Assembly: GCF_025515305.1 (NCBI RefSeq)
Contig: NZ_JAOPHT010000005.1
Span: forward strand, 62,001-126,000
From: Roseicyclus sediminis
GTDB taxonomy: Bacteria > Pseudomonadota > Alphaproteobacteria > Rhodobacterales > Rhodobacteraceae
DNA: 64,000 bases
Direction: 5' to 3'
Shown: positions 32,823 through 42,237 of the stretch, piece after piece
Layout: each line of letters begins with the position of its first letter
Position numbering within the stretch: the stretch's first letter is position 1
Made by a program: the position numbers and the translations under genes
Notes under the pieces: model-generated
The model's database searches: none
What the model was told of the DNA's origin: nothing
The model's input: only the letters and a program-made list of their open reading frames with translations

Positions 32823-33697
32823 CCGTGACCGTTCCGGGCGTCCTCAGCGTGCGGGGGGCCGATACCCAGTCTTTGCCGCTGGTGTTCGACAGCCCCCATT
32901 CCGGCACCGATTACCCGGCGGACTTCGACCATGCGGCCGATCCCCTGACGCTGCGCCATGCCGAGGACACCCATGTGGCCGACCTCTGGTCCGGCGCGGT
33001 CGCGGCGGGGGCCGTCCTGCTCGAGGCGCATTTCCCGCGCTCCTACGTCGATGCGAACCGCGCGCCCGACGACATGGACCCCGCCCAGATCGAGGGCAGC
33101 TATCCGGGCGCACTGAACCCTACCGTGAAAAGCAGTCTCGGGATCGGCCTGTGCTGGACCCGTGTTCCGCCGGGCGGTGAGCCGCTCTATGCCCGCCAGC
33201 TGAGTGCGGACGAGGTCGCGGCCCGCGTGGCGCGTTACCACCGGCCCTACCAGTCCCGGCTGCGCGCGCTTCTCGATGAGGGCCACGCCCGTTGGGGCGC
33301 GGTCTGGCACATCAACTGCCACTCGATGCAGGAGGTCGCCTCGGCGATGTCGACCCAGGCGCGCGGCACGCCCCGGCCCGATTTCGTGCTGGGCGACCGC
33401 GACGGCGCATCCTGCGAACCGGACCTGACCGAGACCGTCCGCGCCTTCCTGAGCGCGCGGGGCTACTCGGTCGCGGTGAACGACCCCTACAAAGGGATGG
33501 AGCTGATCCGCGCGAACGGCGATCCCGCGCGCCGGCGCCACTCGATGCAGATCGAGGTCAACCGCAAGCTCTACATGGACGAGGACACACGCGCGCCGAA
33601 CGCGGGCTACGACACGCTCAAGGCCTGTTTCGACGCGCTGTCGCTGCACCTTTCCGACTATGTCGCCAGCCGGCTCGAAAGGACCACGGCAGAATGA
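32819..33697 (+). CDS. N-formylglutamate amidohydrolase family enzyme
   Basis: 292 residues matching the FGase family (HutG-like): PLVFDSPHSGTDYP, FPRSYVDANRAPDD, WHINCHSM (metal and catalytic His/Asp) and EVNRKLYMDE. The reference reaction is N-formyl-L-glutamate to formate and glutamate. There are no hut genes here, and the gene is coupled to an ABC importer, so it probably acts on a related N-acyl amino acid. First of three amide hydrolases in the operon. Confidence 0.88.
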   Translation: MTVTVPGVLSVRGADTQSLPLVFDSPHSGTDYPADFDHAADPLTLRHAEDTHVADLWSGAVAAGAVLLEAHFPRSYVDANRAPDDMDPAQIEGSYPGALNPTVKSSLGIGLCWTRVPPGGEPLYARQLSADEVAARVARYHRPYQSRLRALLDEGHARWGAVWHINCHSMQEVASAMSTQARGTPRPDFVLGDRDGASCEPDLTETVRAFLSARGYSVAVNDPYKGMELIRANGDPARRRHSMQIEVNRKLYMDEDTRAPNAGYDTLKACFDALSLHLSDYVASRLERTTAE

Positions 33698-34686
33698 CCA
33701 CAGACCGCAAGGGATCGGCCACGGGACTGCCCAACCCCTTTCCCGTGGAGCTCACTCCGCCCGACATCACACCCTATGCCGAGGGGACCGACGGCATCCC
33801 CTATGTCTGGACCTTCGACAGCGGGCGGCCCGGCCCCCATGTGGCGATCACCGCCATCGTGCATGGCAACGAACCCTGCGGCGCGCTGGCGCTCGACTGG
33901 CTGCTCAAGCACGAGACGCGGCCCGTCCGGGGCAAGCTGTCCTTCGGCTTCATGAACGTCGCGGCCCACGAGGCCTTCGACCCAGACGTCCCCGATGCCT
34001 CGCGCTGGATCGACGAGGATTTCAACCGTCTCTGGTCGCCCGGCAGGCTGGACGATGCAGACCGTCCCGTGACCGAGGAGGTACGCCGCGCGCGCGAGGT
34101 GCGCCCCTGGCTCGACACCGTCGACCTGCTTCTGGACATCCACTCGATGCAGAGCAAGGCGCAGGCCCTGACCATCGCGGGGCTTCTGCCGAAGGGGCGC
34201 GATCTGGCGCGCAGTGTCGGCTACCCGGATCTCGTGATAAACGACCACGGCCATGCCGAGGGGATGCGGATGCGCGACCATGGCGGTTTTTCCGACCCGG
34301 CCTCGCCCCGCAACGCCATGCTGGTGGAATGCGGTCAGCACTGGGAGGCCGCGGCCGAAGGCGTGGCGATGGAAACCGCGATCCGTTTCCTGCGCGCGAC
34401 CGGCGCCACCGCCCCCGATTTCGCCGACGACTGGATGGCAAACCGGGCCGCGCCCGAACCCATGCAGTTCTTCCAGGTTTCCCGCGCGGTCACGATCGAG
34501 ACCGATGATTTCCGTTTCGCGCAGGACTGGACCGGGCTGGAACGGCTTCCCAAGGGGACGCTGATCGGCCATGACGGGCCGACCGAGATCCGCGCGCCGC
34601 ATCCGGTGACGGTCCTGATCATGCCGTCCCGGCGCCTGTGGCGCGGCAAGACCGCCGTGCGGCTGGCGGAGCCGGTCGCGGACTGA
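33694..34686 (+). CDS. succinylglutamate desuccinylase / aspartoacylase family deacylase
   Basis: 330 residues of the AstE/AspA zinc carboxypeptidase-like family. Zinc ligands are visible as H57 and E60 in AIVHGNEPCG and H150 in LLLDIHSM; the catalytic glutamate is likely E in MLVECGQHWE. Relatives remove acyl groups from N-acyl glutamate, aspartate or diaminobutyrate. The C-terminal quarter forms the usual beta-rich cap (IETDDFRFAQDW to MPSRRLWRG). ATGA overlap with the FGase gene. Confidence 0.87.
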   Translation: MTTDRKGSATGLPNPFPVELTPPDITPYAEGTDGIPYVWTFDSGRPGPHVAITAIVHGNEPCGALALDWLLKHETRPVRGKLSFGFMNVAAHEAFDPDVPDASRWIDEDFNRLWSPGRLDDADRPVTEEVRRAREVRPWLDTVDLLLDIHSMQSKAQALTIAGLLPKGRDLARSVGYPDLVINDHGHAEGMRMRDHGGFSDPASPRNAMLVECGQHWEAAAEGVAMETAIRFLRATGATAPDFADDWMANRAAPEPMQFFQVSRAVTIETDDFRFAQDWTGLERLPKGTLIGHDGPTEIRAPHPVTVLIMPSRRLWRGKTAVRLAEPVAD

Positions 34687-34705
34687 CGCATGAGGGACGG
34701 CTGAC

Positions 34706-36136
34706 ATGCAGAATACATCCGAGATCCCGCGCCTCGTGGACCACCACAGGGACGACCTGATCGGGCTGGCCGACCGCGTCTGGGGCATGCCCGAAACGCT
34801 CTACGGCGAGTTTCGCTCCTGCGCGGAACACACGGCCATGCTGCGCGCCAAGGGATTCCGTGTGACCGAAGAGGTGGCGGGCATCCCGACCGCCGTAATG
34901 GGCGAGGCGGGGAAGGGCGGGCCGGTCATCGCGATCCTCGGCGAATACGACGCGCTTCCGGGCCTCAGCCAGGTGGCGGGCCTCGACCACCCGCAGGAAC
35001 TGGAAGAGGGCGGCCCCGGTCATGGCTGCGGACACAACCTGCTGGGTTCCGGCGCGCTGCTCGCGGCCTGCGCGGTCAAGGACTGGCTCGAGGCGACCGG
35101 CACGCAGGGGCGCGTGCGCTACTATGGCTGCCCCGCCGAGGAGGGGGGCGCGGCCAAGGCCTTCATGGTGCGGGACGGCGCCTTCGATGATGTTGACGCC
35201 GCCGTGACCTGGCATCCCGGCGGCATGACCCGCGTCGACGACCCCCTGTCGCTCGCCAACACGCGGATGGATTTCCACTTTTCCGGGCGTTCCGCACACG
35301 CCGCCGCGCAGCCCCATCTCGGCCGCTCCGCACTCGACGCGGTGGAACTCATGTCCGTCGGCGTGAACTACCTGCGCGAGCACATGCCTCAGGACGCCCG
35401 CATCCACTACGCCTATCTCGACGCGGGCGGGAAGGCGCCGAACGTGGTGCAGTCGCGCGCCGCCGTGCGCTACTCGATCCGAGCGCTCAAGCTGCACGAG
35501 ATGCTGGCCCTTGTGGAACGCGTGAAGAAGGTGGCCGAAGGCGCGGCACTCATGACCGAAACGACGGTCGAGGCACGCATGTTCGCCGCCGTCTCGAACC
35601 ATTTCGAGAACCTGACCATGGACCGGATCATGCAAGACGCGCTCGACGAGCTTGGCGGTGTCCCGTTCGACGAGGACGACCGCGCCTACGCCCGACGCAT
35701 CCAGGCGACGCTGTCGCCGCAGGACATCGCGGCGGAATGGTCGGTCGTGAACGAGGCCCCGCGCGCGGGTGCGGCGCTCTGCGACTGGGTCGTGCCGATG
35801 CGCCCCGGGGGCGAGGTGCTGATCGGGTCGACCGATGTGGGCGACGTGACATGGAAGGTTCCGACGACCGAGGTTCTGGTCGCCACCGCCGCCATCGGCA
35901 CGCCGCTGCACAGCTGGCAGATGACGGCACAGGGGCAGTCGGGTGCGGCGCACAAGGGGATGGTCCATGCCGCCAAGGCCATGGGCCGCGTGACGCAGAT
36001 CCTCCTGAGCGATCCCGCGCGTCTTGCCGAGGCCCAGGCTGAACATGCGGCCCGCCTCGCCGTCACGCCCTACGTCTGCCCGATGCCCGCCGATCACCGC
36101 CCGCCGCTGGTGCCCCGCCCGCAGGCCGCCGAATAG
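34706..36136 (+). CDS. M20-family amidohydrolase, AbgB-like
   Basis: 476 residues of the M20D peptidase family. Metal-site sequence GHGCGHNLLG (about 110-119), YYGCPAEEGG (catalytic Glu pair) and VTWHPGG fit p-aminobenzoyl-glutamate hydrolase subunit B; HFSGRSAHAAAQP is the dimerisation-lid start. The normal partner AbgA is not present. The enzyme probably cleaves an N-aroyl or N-acyl amino acid amide. It starts 19 bases after the deacylase and ends the operon. Confidence 0.88.
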   Translation: MQNTSEIPRLVDHHRDDLIGLADRVWGMPETLYGEFRSCAEHTAMLRAKGFRVTEEVAGIPTAVMGEAGKGGPVIAILGEYDALPGLSQVAGLDHPQELEEGGPGHGCGHNLLGSGALLAACAVKDWLEATGTQGRVRYYGCPAEEGGAAKAFMVRDGAFDDVDAAVTWHPGGMTRVDDPLSLANTRMDFHFSGRSAHAAAQPHLGRSALDAVELMSVGVNYLREHMPQDARIHYAYLDAGGKAPNVVQSRAAVRYSIRALKLHEMLALVERVKKVAEGAALMTETTVEARMFAAVSNHFENLTMDRIMQDALDELGGVPFDEDDRAYARRIQATLSPQDIAAEWSVVNEAPRAGAALCDWVVPMRPGGEVLIGSTDVGDVTWKVPTTEVLVATAAIGTPLHSWQMTAQGQSGAAHKGMVHAAKAMGRVTQILLSDPARLAEAQAEHAARLAVTPYVCPMPADHRPPLVPRPQAAE

Positions 36137-36269
36137 GCCGGATGCGTCGGAGCCACCGGCAGGTCGGGAACCGGGCCGGGTCGCCCGTCTTCCCCGCGTC
36201 AAGAACGCGCACCAATCGGAGTGTCCCACCCCGGGATCGGGTTGTGCCGATCGCGCCGAACGGGGCGGC

Positions 36270-36670
36270 GTGACCGCCACTGCCGCGCCTTGCCAGGGCG
36301 ACGCGGCGCGGCCTTGCGCCGGGCCCCTCGGTCATCTGCAGGTCGCGTCCGCGACCGTCGAAGACGCCCCCTGCGCGGCGGCGGCGTTTTCGCGATGGTC
36401 GACATGAACGGGGACGGCCTTCTCGACGCAGGGGAGCAAGTCTCGTTTGACGGGGCGCGCGCAGGCGATATGGAATTGGGTTGCGGCCAAGGTCAGGGCG
36501 CGATGCGGGGCGCGACCGGGGAACTTGCGTTGGCGTTCGGTGACGCCGACTTGGACGGCAAGATCATCCTCGATGGGTCCCTCGCCCAGGCGGTCGCGTC
36601 GATCGCATGCTTGGACCGCGATGGCGGCGGAGGCGTGAGCTCCGCCGCTCTCGGCCCCATGCGCGGCTGA
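36270..36670 (+). pseudogene. EF-hand protein gene, probably frameshifted
   Basis: From an ATG at 36395 a 91-residue frame carries a complete EF-hand loop (DMNGDGLLDAGE) followed by two degenerate loops (DADLDGKIILDG, DRDGGGGVSS). There is no signal peptide or ribosome site before 36395. Upstream, the other frame from a GTG at 36270 gives cysteine-containing sequence (TAAPCQGDAARPC, TVEDAPCAAAAF) that would join the EF-hand part smoothly if one base were changed near the GTTTTC run at 36386-36391. A calcium-binding exported protein broken by a frameshift is the best reading; a short intact EF-hand protein is the alternative. Confidence 0.5.
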
Positions 36671-36730
36671 CCGAGGAACACTCAGGTATGCCCCTTCGGG
36701 CGCACCGCTGACGGCAAAGGGAGAAGCGTC

Positions 36731-37705
36731 ATGGTCTTCACGATGAACCGGCGAAGGTTTCGCGACCTCTCGGAACAGGAAGTGCTGGCGCTTGCAATAT
36801 CCTCGGAAGAGGACGACGCCCGGATCTATCGCGGCTATGCCGAACGCCTGCGGCAGGATTTCCCCGACAGTGCCAAGCTCTTCGACGAAATGGCCGCCGA
36901 GGAGGACAACCACCGTCAGCGCCTGATCGAGCTTCATCGCAGCCGCTTCGGCGAGGTGATCCCGCTTATCCGCCGCGAACACGTGGCCGGATACTACGCA
37001 AGGCGGCCCATCTGGCTGGTCCAGAACCTCGGACTGGACCGCATCCGCGCCGAGGCGGCCGCGATGGAACAGGAGGCCGAGAACTTCTACCTGCACGCGG
37101 CACAGCGGACCAGCGATGCGGCCACCCGCAAGCTGCTGGGCGATCTCGCCCGCGCCGAGGCCGGGCATCGCGTCAGCGCCGGCAGGGCCGCCGAAACCCA
37201 CCTCGACACCGAAAGCCGCGAGACGGAGGACGCACGCGCCCATCGCCAGTTCGTCCTAACCTGGGTGCAGCCGGGCCTCGCCGGCCTGATGGACGGGTCG
37301 GTCTCGACGCTCGCGCCGATCTTCGCGACGGCCTTCGCCACGCAGGATACCTGGACGACCTTCCTCGTCGGTCTCGCGGCTTCGGTCGGCGCGGGGATCT
37401 CGATGGGCTTCACCGAGGCCGCCTCGGACGACGGAGAGCTTTCGGGGCGCGGTTCCCCCGTCAAGCGCGGCTTCGCCTCGGGCATCATGACGACGCTGGG
37501 CGGCCTCGGCCATGCCATGCCCTACCTGATCCCGGATTTCTGGACGGCCACGATCACGGCCATCATCGTCGTCTTCATCGAGCTCTGGGCAATCGTGTGG
37601 ATTCAGAACCGCTTCATGGATACGCCGTTTTTCAGGGCGACGTTCCAGGTCGTGCTCGGGGGCGCGCTTGTCTTCGCCGCCGGCGTGCTGATCGGTGGCG
37701 GCTGA
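36731..37705 (+). CDS. mbfA: membrane-bound ferritin-like iron exporter MbfA
   Basis: 324 residues: an N-terminal ferritin-like four-helix domain (about 15-150) with di-iron ligands in SSEEDDARIY, MAAEEDNHRQR, MEQEAENFY and RAEAGHR, joined to a VIT1-like membrane domain with about five helices (from WVQPGLAGLMDGSVSTLAP on). MbfA exports iron and protects against peroxide in Rhizobiaceae and Bradyrhizobium and is usually repressed by Irr. AGGGAG lies eight bases before ATG 36731. I did not see a clear Irr box upstream. Monocistronic. Confidence 0.9.
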   Translation: MVFTMNRRRFRDLSEQEVLALAISSEEDDARIYRGYAERLRQDFPDSAKLFDEMAAEEDNHRQRLIELHRSRFGEVIPLIRREHVAGYYARRPIWLVQNLGLDRIRAEAAAMEQEAENFYLHAAQRTSDAATRKLLGDLARAEAGHRVSAGRAAETHLDTESRETEDARAHRQFVLTWVQPGLAGLMDGSVSTLAPIFATAFATQDTWTTFLVGLAASVGAGISMGFTEAASDDGELSGRGSPVKRGFASGIMTTLGGLGHAMPYLIPDFWTATITAIIVVFIELWAIVWIQNRFMDTPFFRATFQVVLGGALVFAAGVLIGGG

Positions 37706-37922
37706 CCAAAGCAGAAAACGATGGCATCCCCGCGTCGGGTCGCCGGTGTCGCCGCGCCGAAACATGCGACGGGGTGGTTTGCGGTTGCGCCCCGGCACGG
37801 CGTGGGCAGTGTAGCGGAATGGATTGCCAGGGGTGGAATCGAAGCCGCGGACCTCTCGCAAGGTCCTGGACCCGGTGCCGGGGGGACGCAGTCGTGTCCC
37901 GGGGGCCTCTCGGGTGGTCGCC

Positions 37923-39053
37923 GTGAACCCTGACACGGACATCGGCGTCGAGATCGATGGCGAGGCGCGCCCGATCCGGGTCACGCTCAGCGGCGCCTAC
38001 ACGATTCACACTCTCACCGAGGTCGGGCGCCGGCTCGACGGGCTCGGCCCCGATATCGTCATCGACCTCGGCCGCGTGACCCGTCTGGACACCGCCGGGG
38101 CCTGGTCGCTCCTTTCCCTCAGGTCGCGGCTGGAAGGCGGCGGCGGTACTCTCTCGCTCGAGGGCACGACACCGGAGATGGACGCGGTCATCGAGACGGT
38201 GGCCGGCGCCCTGCCCGGCGCGACCGAGACGCACGACGAAGACGAAGGGCGCACACTCGCCGACCGTCTCGATGACCTCGGCCGCGCGGTGGTGGGGGGC
38301 GGGCAGGCCCTAATGGGATATGCGGGTTATCTCGGGCTCTTTCTGGCCGGGCTTGTCCGCGTCATCCTCCACCCGCGCGAGTTCCGCCTGACGGCGCTCG
38401 TGCATCATTGCGGCGAGGTCGGGCTCAAGGCCGTGCCGATCGTCGCGCTGATGTCCTTTCTCATCGGCATCGTCCTCGCATTCCAGGGCGCGTCGCAGCT
38501 CAGGCAGTTCGGCGCCGAGGTCTTCGTCGTCGACCTCATCGCGGTGTCGATCCTGCGCGAGCTGGGCATCCTGCTAACGGCGATCATCGTGGCGGGGCGC
38601 ACGGCCTCGGCCTTCACCGCCGCCATCGGTTCGATGAAGATGCGCGAGGAAATCGACGCGATGCGCACCCTCGGGCTCGACCCGACGACGGTTCTTTTCG
38701 TGCCGCGGATCCTCGCGCTCCTCCTCATGCTGCCGATCCTCGGCGTGATCGCCAACTTCTCGGGCCTCGTCGGCGGCGGGCTCATGTCGTGGATCGAGCT
38801 CGGGATCTCGCCCCAGATGTTCCAGACGCGCCTGCTGGAAGGCGAGCACGCGAACCACCTGATGGTCGGCCTCGTGAAGGCGCCGTTCTTCGCCCTGATC
38901 ATCGGCGTCGTGGGCTGCCGCGCGGGCATGCAGGTGCGGAGCAACGCGGAATCCCTCGGCCGGCAGACATCGAACTCGGTCGTCGCGGCGATCTTCGCGG
39001 TCATCGTGGCCGACGCCCTCTTCTCGATCTTCTTTTCCGAGATCGGGGTGTGA
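37923..39053 (+). CDS. MlaE-type ABC permease with N-terminal STAS domain
   Basis: 376 residues. Residues about 1-95 form a STAS domain (IRVTLSGAYTIHTL, IDLGRVTRLDTAGAWSL) like MlaB, fused to an MlaE permease (about 110-376) with five to six helices and the family motifs GIVLAFQGASQLRQFGAEVFVVDL, GRTASAFTAAIGSMKMREEIDAM. It moves phospholipids between the inner membrane and periplasmic MCE proteins. The longer upstream frame has no conserved sequence; GTG at 37923 is my choice, though its ribosome site is weak. Operon with mlaF-like, mlaD-like and pqiC-like genes. Confidence 0.85.
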   Translation: MNPDTDIGVEIDGEARPIRVTLSGAYTIHTLTEVGRRLDGLGPDIVIDLGRVTRLDTAGAWSLLSLRSRLEGGGGTLSLEGTTPEMDAVIETVAGALPGATETHDEDEGRTLADRLDDLGRAVVGGGQALMGYAGYLGLFLAGLVRVILHPREFRLTALVHHCGEVGLKAVPIVALMSFLIGIVLAFQGASQLRQFGAEVFVVDLIAVSILRELGILLTAIIVAGRTASAFTAAIGSMKMREEIDAMRTLGLDPTTVLFVPRILALLLMLPILGVIANFSGLVGGGLMSWIELGISPQMFQTRLLEGEHANHLMVGLVKAPFFALIIGVVGCRAGMQVRSNAESLGRQTSNSVVAAIFAVIVADALFSIFFSEIGV

Positions 39054-39055
39054 CG

Positions 39056-39853
39056 ATGGCGGATCGCGAGACCGTCATCGAGGTGCGGGGACTGCGCAAC
39101 CAGTTCGGCGACCACGTCGTGCACGACGGACTGGACCTCGACGTCTACCGGGGCGAGATCATCGGGATCGTCGGCGGCTCCGGCACCGGGAAATCGGTGC
39201 TGCTGCGCACCATCGCCGGGCTTCAGACCCCGGCCGCGGGGCAGGTCCGCGTCCTCGGCACGGACGCCTTCACCGCCGACCCCGACGCGCGCGCGGCGCT
39301 CGAGGCACGCTGGGGCGTGATGTTCCAGGACGGCGCGCTGTTCTCGTCGCTGACGGTGCGGGAGAACGTCGAGGTGCCGATGCGCGCGATCGGGGATCTC
39401 GCGCCGGAAACCGCGAGGGCGCTGGCCGATCTGAAGATCTCCATGGTCGGCCTGCCCCCCAACGCGGGCGACAAGTATCCCAGCGAGCTTTCGGGCGGCA
39501 TGCGCAAGCGCGCGGGCCTGGCGCGCGCGCTCGCGCTCGACCCCGAAATCGTGTTTCTCGACGAGCCGACGGCCGGTCTCGACCCGATCGGAGCGGCGGA
39601 TTTCGATGCCCTGATCCGTGGACTCAGCCGGTCGCTTGGCCTAACGGTGTTCCTCGTCACGCATGACCTCGACACGCTTCATGCGGTGTGCGATCGCGTG
39701 GCCGTCCTGGCCGAACGCAAGGTGCTGGTGACCGGGACGATGCAGGACATGCTGTCGGTCGATCACCCCTGGGTGCGCTCGTATTTCCACGGCCCGAGGG
39801 CAAGGGCGGCGCTCGATGGCGCGGCTGCAGGCACCGCGAAGGAAGAAGACTAG
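39056..39853 (+). CDS. MlaF-type ABC ATPase
   Basis: 265 residues: Walker A GGSGTGKS (about 41-48), Q-loop MFQDGALFSSLT (the MlaF form), signature SGGMRKR, Walker B IVFLDEPTAGLDP, H-loop VTHD. It energises the Mla lipid transporter. Starts two bases after mlaE and is directly followed by the MCE gene. Confidence 0.9.
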   Translation: MADRETVIEVRGLRNQFGDHVVHDGLDLDVYRGEIIGIVGGSGTGKSVLLRTIAGLQTPAAGQVRVLGTDAFTADPDARAALEARWGVMFQDGALFSSLTVRENVEVPMRAIGDLAPETARALADLKISMVGLPPNAGDKYPSELSGGMRKRAGLARALALDPEIVFLDEPTAGLDPIGAADFDALIRGLSRSLGLTVFLVTHDLDTLHAVCDRVAVLAERKVLVTGTMQDMLSVDHPWVRSYFHGPRARAALDGAAAGTAKEED

Positions 39854-41593
39854 GTGGAAACGAAAGCCAACTACGTCCTTATCGGCCTCTTCGCGCTGGC
39901 GGGGTTCCTCGGCATCCTCGGGTTCTTCCTGTGGTTCGCCCGGGTCGAGCTCGACCGCCAGTTCGCCTATTACGACATCCGTTTCACCTCCGTCTCCGGC
40001 CTGAGCAACGCCTCAGACGTGCGCTTCAGCGGGTTGCCCGTGGGACAGGTCGTCGATGTCCGGCTGTCCCCGGAACGGGACGGGCGCATCAACGTCCGGG
40101 TCGAGATCGCCGCCGACACGCCTGTTCGGACCGACAGTATCGCGACCATCGAGTCGCTCGGGGTGACGGGCGTGTCCTACGTCGCGATCGGCCCCGGCAC
40201 GCCCGAGGCCCCCTTGCTCGCCGATGTCAGCGACGCCCCCTTCCCCGAGATCGAGGCCGGGCGCTCGACGCTTCAGACCCTGACCGAGGATGCGCCCGAA
40301 CTCGTCGAAGAGACACTGCGCGTGGTGCGCGAGATCGGCGACATCTTCAGCGGCGAGAATGCTGTCAGGATCGAGCGGATCATCGTCAACGCCGAGACCG
40401 CGTCGGAGGATTTCTCGACCGCGATGGCGGGCTTCTCCGGCATCGCCGAGACGATCGACGGCTTCGCCAGCCAGATCAACCGCTTCAACACCACGCTCGA
40501 CGAGCTGACCTCGGAACTGGCGGTGGTGCTGGAATCGGCCGACGAGACGCTCGGCTCGATCACCGAGCTGGCCGACGAGACGACGCTGATCGTGCAGAAT
40601 GCGTCCGGCACCGTCAGCAACATCCAGGCGGTGACCGGCGAGGCGCAGCGCTACATCGCCGAGGACCTGACCGCGGCGACCGCCGAGGTCGAGGAACTGA
40701 TCGCGGGGCTGAGGGGTGAGGTGACGCGGATCGGAGCCGAGGCCAGCGCGATGATCGCATCGCTCCAGGAGACCGGAACCACCGCGACGGCCCGGCTGGC
40801 CGAGGCCGAGGGCACGCTGGAGCGTGTCGATACACTGGTCGCCACGCTCGACAGCGCGGGCGTCGCGGTGGAGGCCGCCGCCGCACGGCTCGACACGCTG
40901 ATGGAGACGGAGGGCGCGCCGCTCCTGGCCGAGACGCGGGTCGCCGTGGCGAACGCGACCGAGGCCATCGCCGCCATCGGCACCGCCGCGGAAACGGACC
41001 TGCCGGCGATCATGACCGAGATCCGCGGCGCGCTGGCCGATGTCCGCACGGTCGCCGACACCGTCGGCGCAGACCTCACCGAAGCCAGCGGCGGGGTCGC
41101 GGAACTCGTGACCGAGGCGCGCACGACCATGGCGCAGGTGAGCGAAACCTTCGCCAATGCCAATACGACGCTGGCCGCGATCAACGGCGCGCTCGAAACG
41201 GGCGAGCGCACGCTCGCGGCCGCCGAAAGCGCCTTCACCGGCGCGGACCGGATCATCAACGAGGAGATCCAGACCCTCATCGCCGAACTCGACGCGACGG
41301 TGACCGGACTGAACGAGGCGGTTGCGACCGTGTCCGAGGATCTTCCGGTCATCTCCGACGAGATCCGGGCGGCGAGCGAGGCCGCGGCGGCCGCCTTCGT
41401 GCGCCTGCAGGGTCTGGTTGACACCTCCGCGCCCGGCATTCAGGACTTCACTGCGAACGCCCTGCCGCTTTTCTCGCAGCTCGCGCAGGAGACCCGCATG
41501 CTGATCGGCAACCTCGACCAGTTGAGCCGCCAGATCGAGCGCAACCCGACCCAGTTCATCCTGGGACGGGACGTGCCGGAATTCAGACGCTGA
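39854..41593 (+). CDS. MlaD-like MCE-domain protein, long helical form
   Basis: 579 residues. N-terminal membrane anchor (about 9-28), one MCE domain (about 38-118, YDIRFTSVSGLSNASDVRFSG, GVSYVAIGP), then about 440 residues of mostly alpha-helix with repeated Ala/Thr/Glu pattern. MCE proteins form hexameric rings; the long helices likely form a periplasmic tube, as in PqiB or mycobacterial Mce. E. coli MlaD is only about 183 residues, so this is a long version. GTG start at 39854 right after the mlaF-like stop. Confidence 0.87.
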   Translation: METKANYVLIGLFALAGFLGILGFFLWFARVELDRQFAYYDIRFTSVSGLSNASDVRFSGLPVGQVVDVRLSPERDGRINVRVEIAADTPVRTDSIATIESLGVTGVSYVAIGPGTPEAPLLADVSDAPFPEIEAGRSTLQTLTEDAPELVEETLRVVREIGDIFSGENAVRIERIIVNAETASEDFSTAMAGFSGIAETIDGFASQINRFNTTLDELTSELAVVLESADETLGSITELADETTLIVQNASGTVSNIQAVTGEAQRYIAEDLTAATAEVEELIAGLRGEVTRIGAEASAMIASLQETGTTATARLAEAEGTLERVDTLVATLDSAGVAVEAAAARLDTLMETEGAPLLAETRVAVANATEAIAAIGTAAETDLPAIMTEIRGALADVRTVADTVGADLTEASGGVAELVTEARTTMAQVSETFANANTTLAAINGALETGERTLAAAESAFTGADRIINEEIQTLIAELDATVTGLNEAVATVSEDLPVISDEIRAASEAAAAAFVRLQGLVDTSAPGIQDFTANALPLFSQLAQETRMLIGNLDQLSRQIERNPTQFILGRDVPEFRR

Positions 41594-41601
41594 GGAACCC
41601 C

Positions 41602-42237
41602 GTGCAACCTTCGTCAATCCTCCGCGCCCTCGGCCTCGCCCTCATGCTTCCGCTTCTGGCGTCCTGCGGTGCGGTCTCGGCACTCGGCGACGCGACGACC
41701 CCGCTCGAGGTTTTCGTGCTGGAGCCACCCGGCGACCTTCCGGTGCGGCAGGGCCGCCCGCTCAGCCGGGACATCATCGTGGAGGAACCCACGACCGGCG
41801 GGGCACTGGCCACCGAACGCATCATGATCCGCCCCGCCGCCCTCCAGGCGCAGTACCTGCCCGGCGTGCAGTGGAGCGATCCGGCGCCCGTGATGCTGCA
41901 GACGCTGATGCTGCGCGCGCTCGACCAGACGCAGGCCTTCGAATACGTGGGCCGCCGTCCGCTCGGCGCCGGTGGCGACTTCGCCATCGTGACGGAACTC
42001 GTCGATTTCCAGGCCGAACTCGCGCCCGATGGCGACAGCGCCCAGGTCTCGGTGCGGATGATCTCTCGCATCGTGCGCGAACGCGGCGTGACGATCGTCG
42101 CCACGCGCACCTTCGCCGCGACGGCAAGCGCGCCATCGCTCGAGGATCGGGCCATCGCGGAGGCCTTTGACGAGGCTACCGGACGCGTCGTATCGGAATT
42201 CTCGGTCTGGGTCCTGTCGACCCTCGGGGCGATCTAG
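41602..42237 (+). CDS. PqiC-like ABC transport auxiliary lipoprotein
   Basis: 211 residues with lipobox LLASC (Cys about 22) and the ABC_trans_aux domain (RPLSRDIIVEEPTT, IMIRPAALQAQYLPGVQWSDPAPVMLQ). PqiC-type lipoproteins dock the MCE tube to the outer membrane. GTG start at 41602. The end overlaps the convergent nitrilase gene by four bases. Fourth gene of the Mla-like operon. Confidence 0.85.
   Translation: MQPSSILRALGLALMLPLLASCGAVSALGDATTPLEVFVLEPPGDLPVRQGRPLSRDIIVEEPTTGGALATERIMIRPAALQAQYLPGVQWSDPAPVMLQTLMLRALDQTQAFEYVGRRPLGAGGDFAIVTELVDFQAELAPDGDSAQVSVRMISRIVRERGVTIVATRTFAATASAPSLEDRAIAEAFDEATGRVVSEFSVWVLSTLGAI

Noticed and set aside
37830-37905. tRNA-like 3' end on the minus strand (GGTGGAATCGAAG looks like a T-arm)
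   Set aside because: The T-stem does not pair, and no acceptor or anticodon stem could be built around it.
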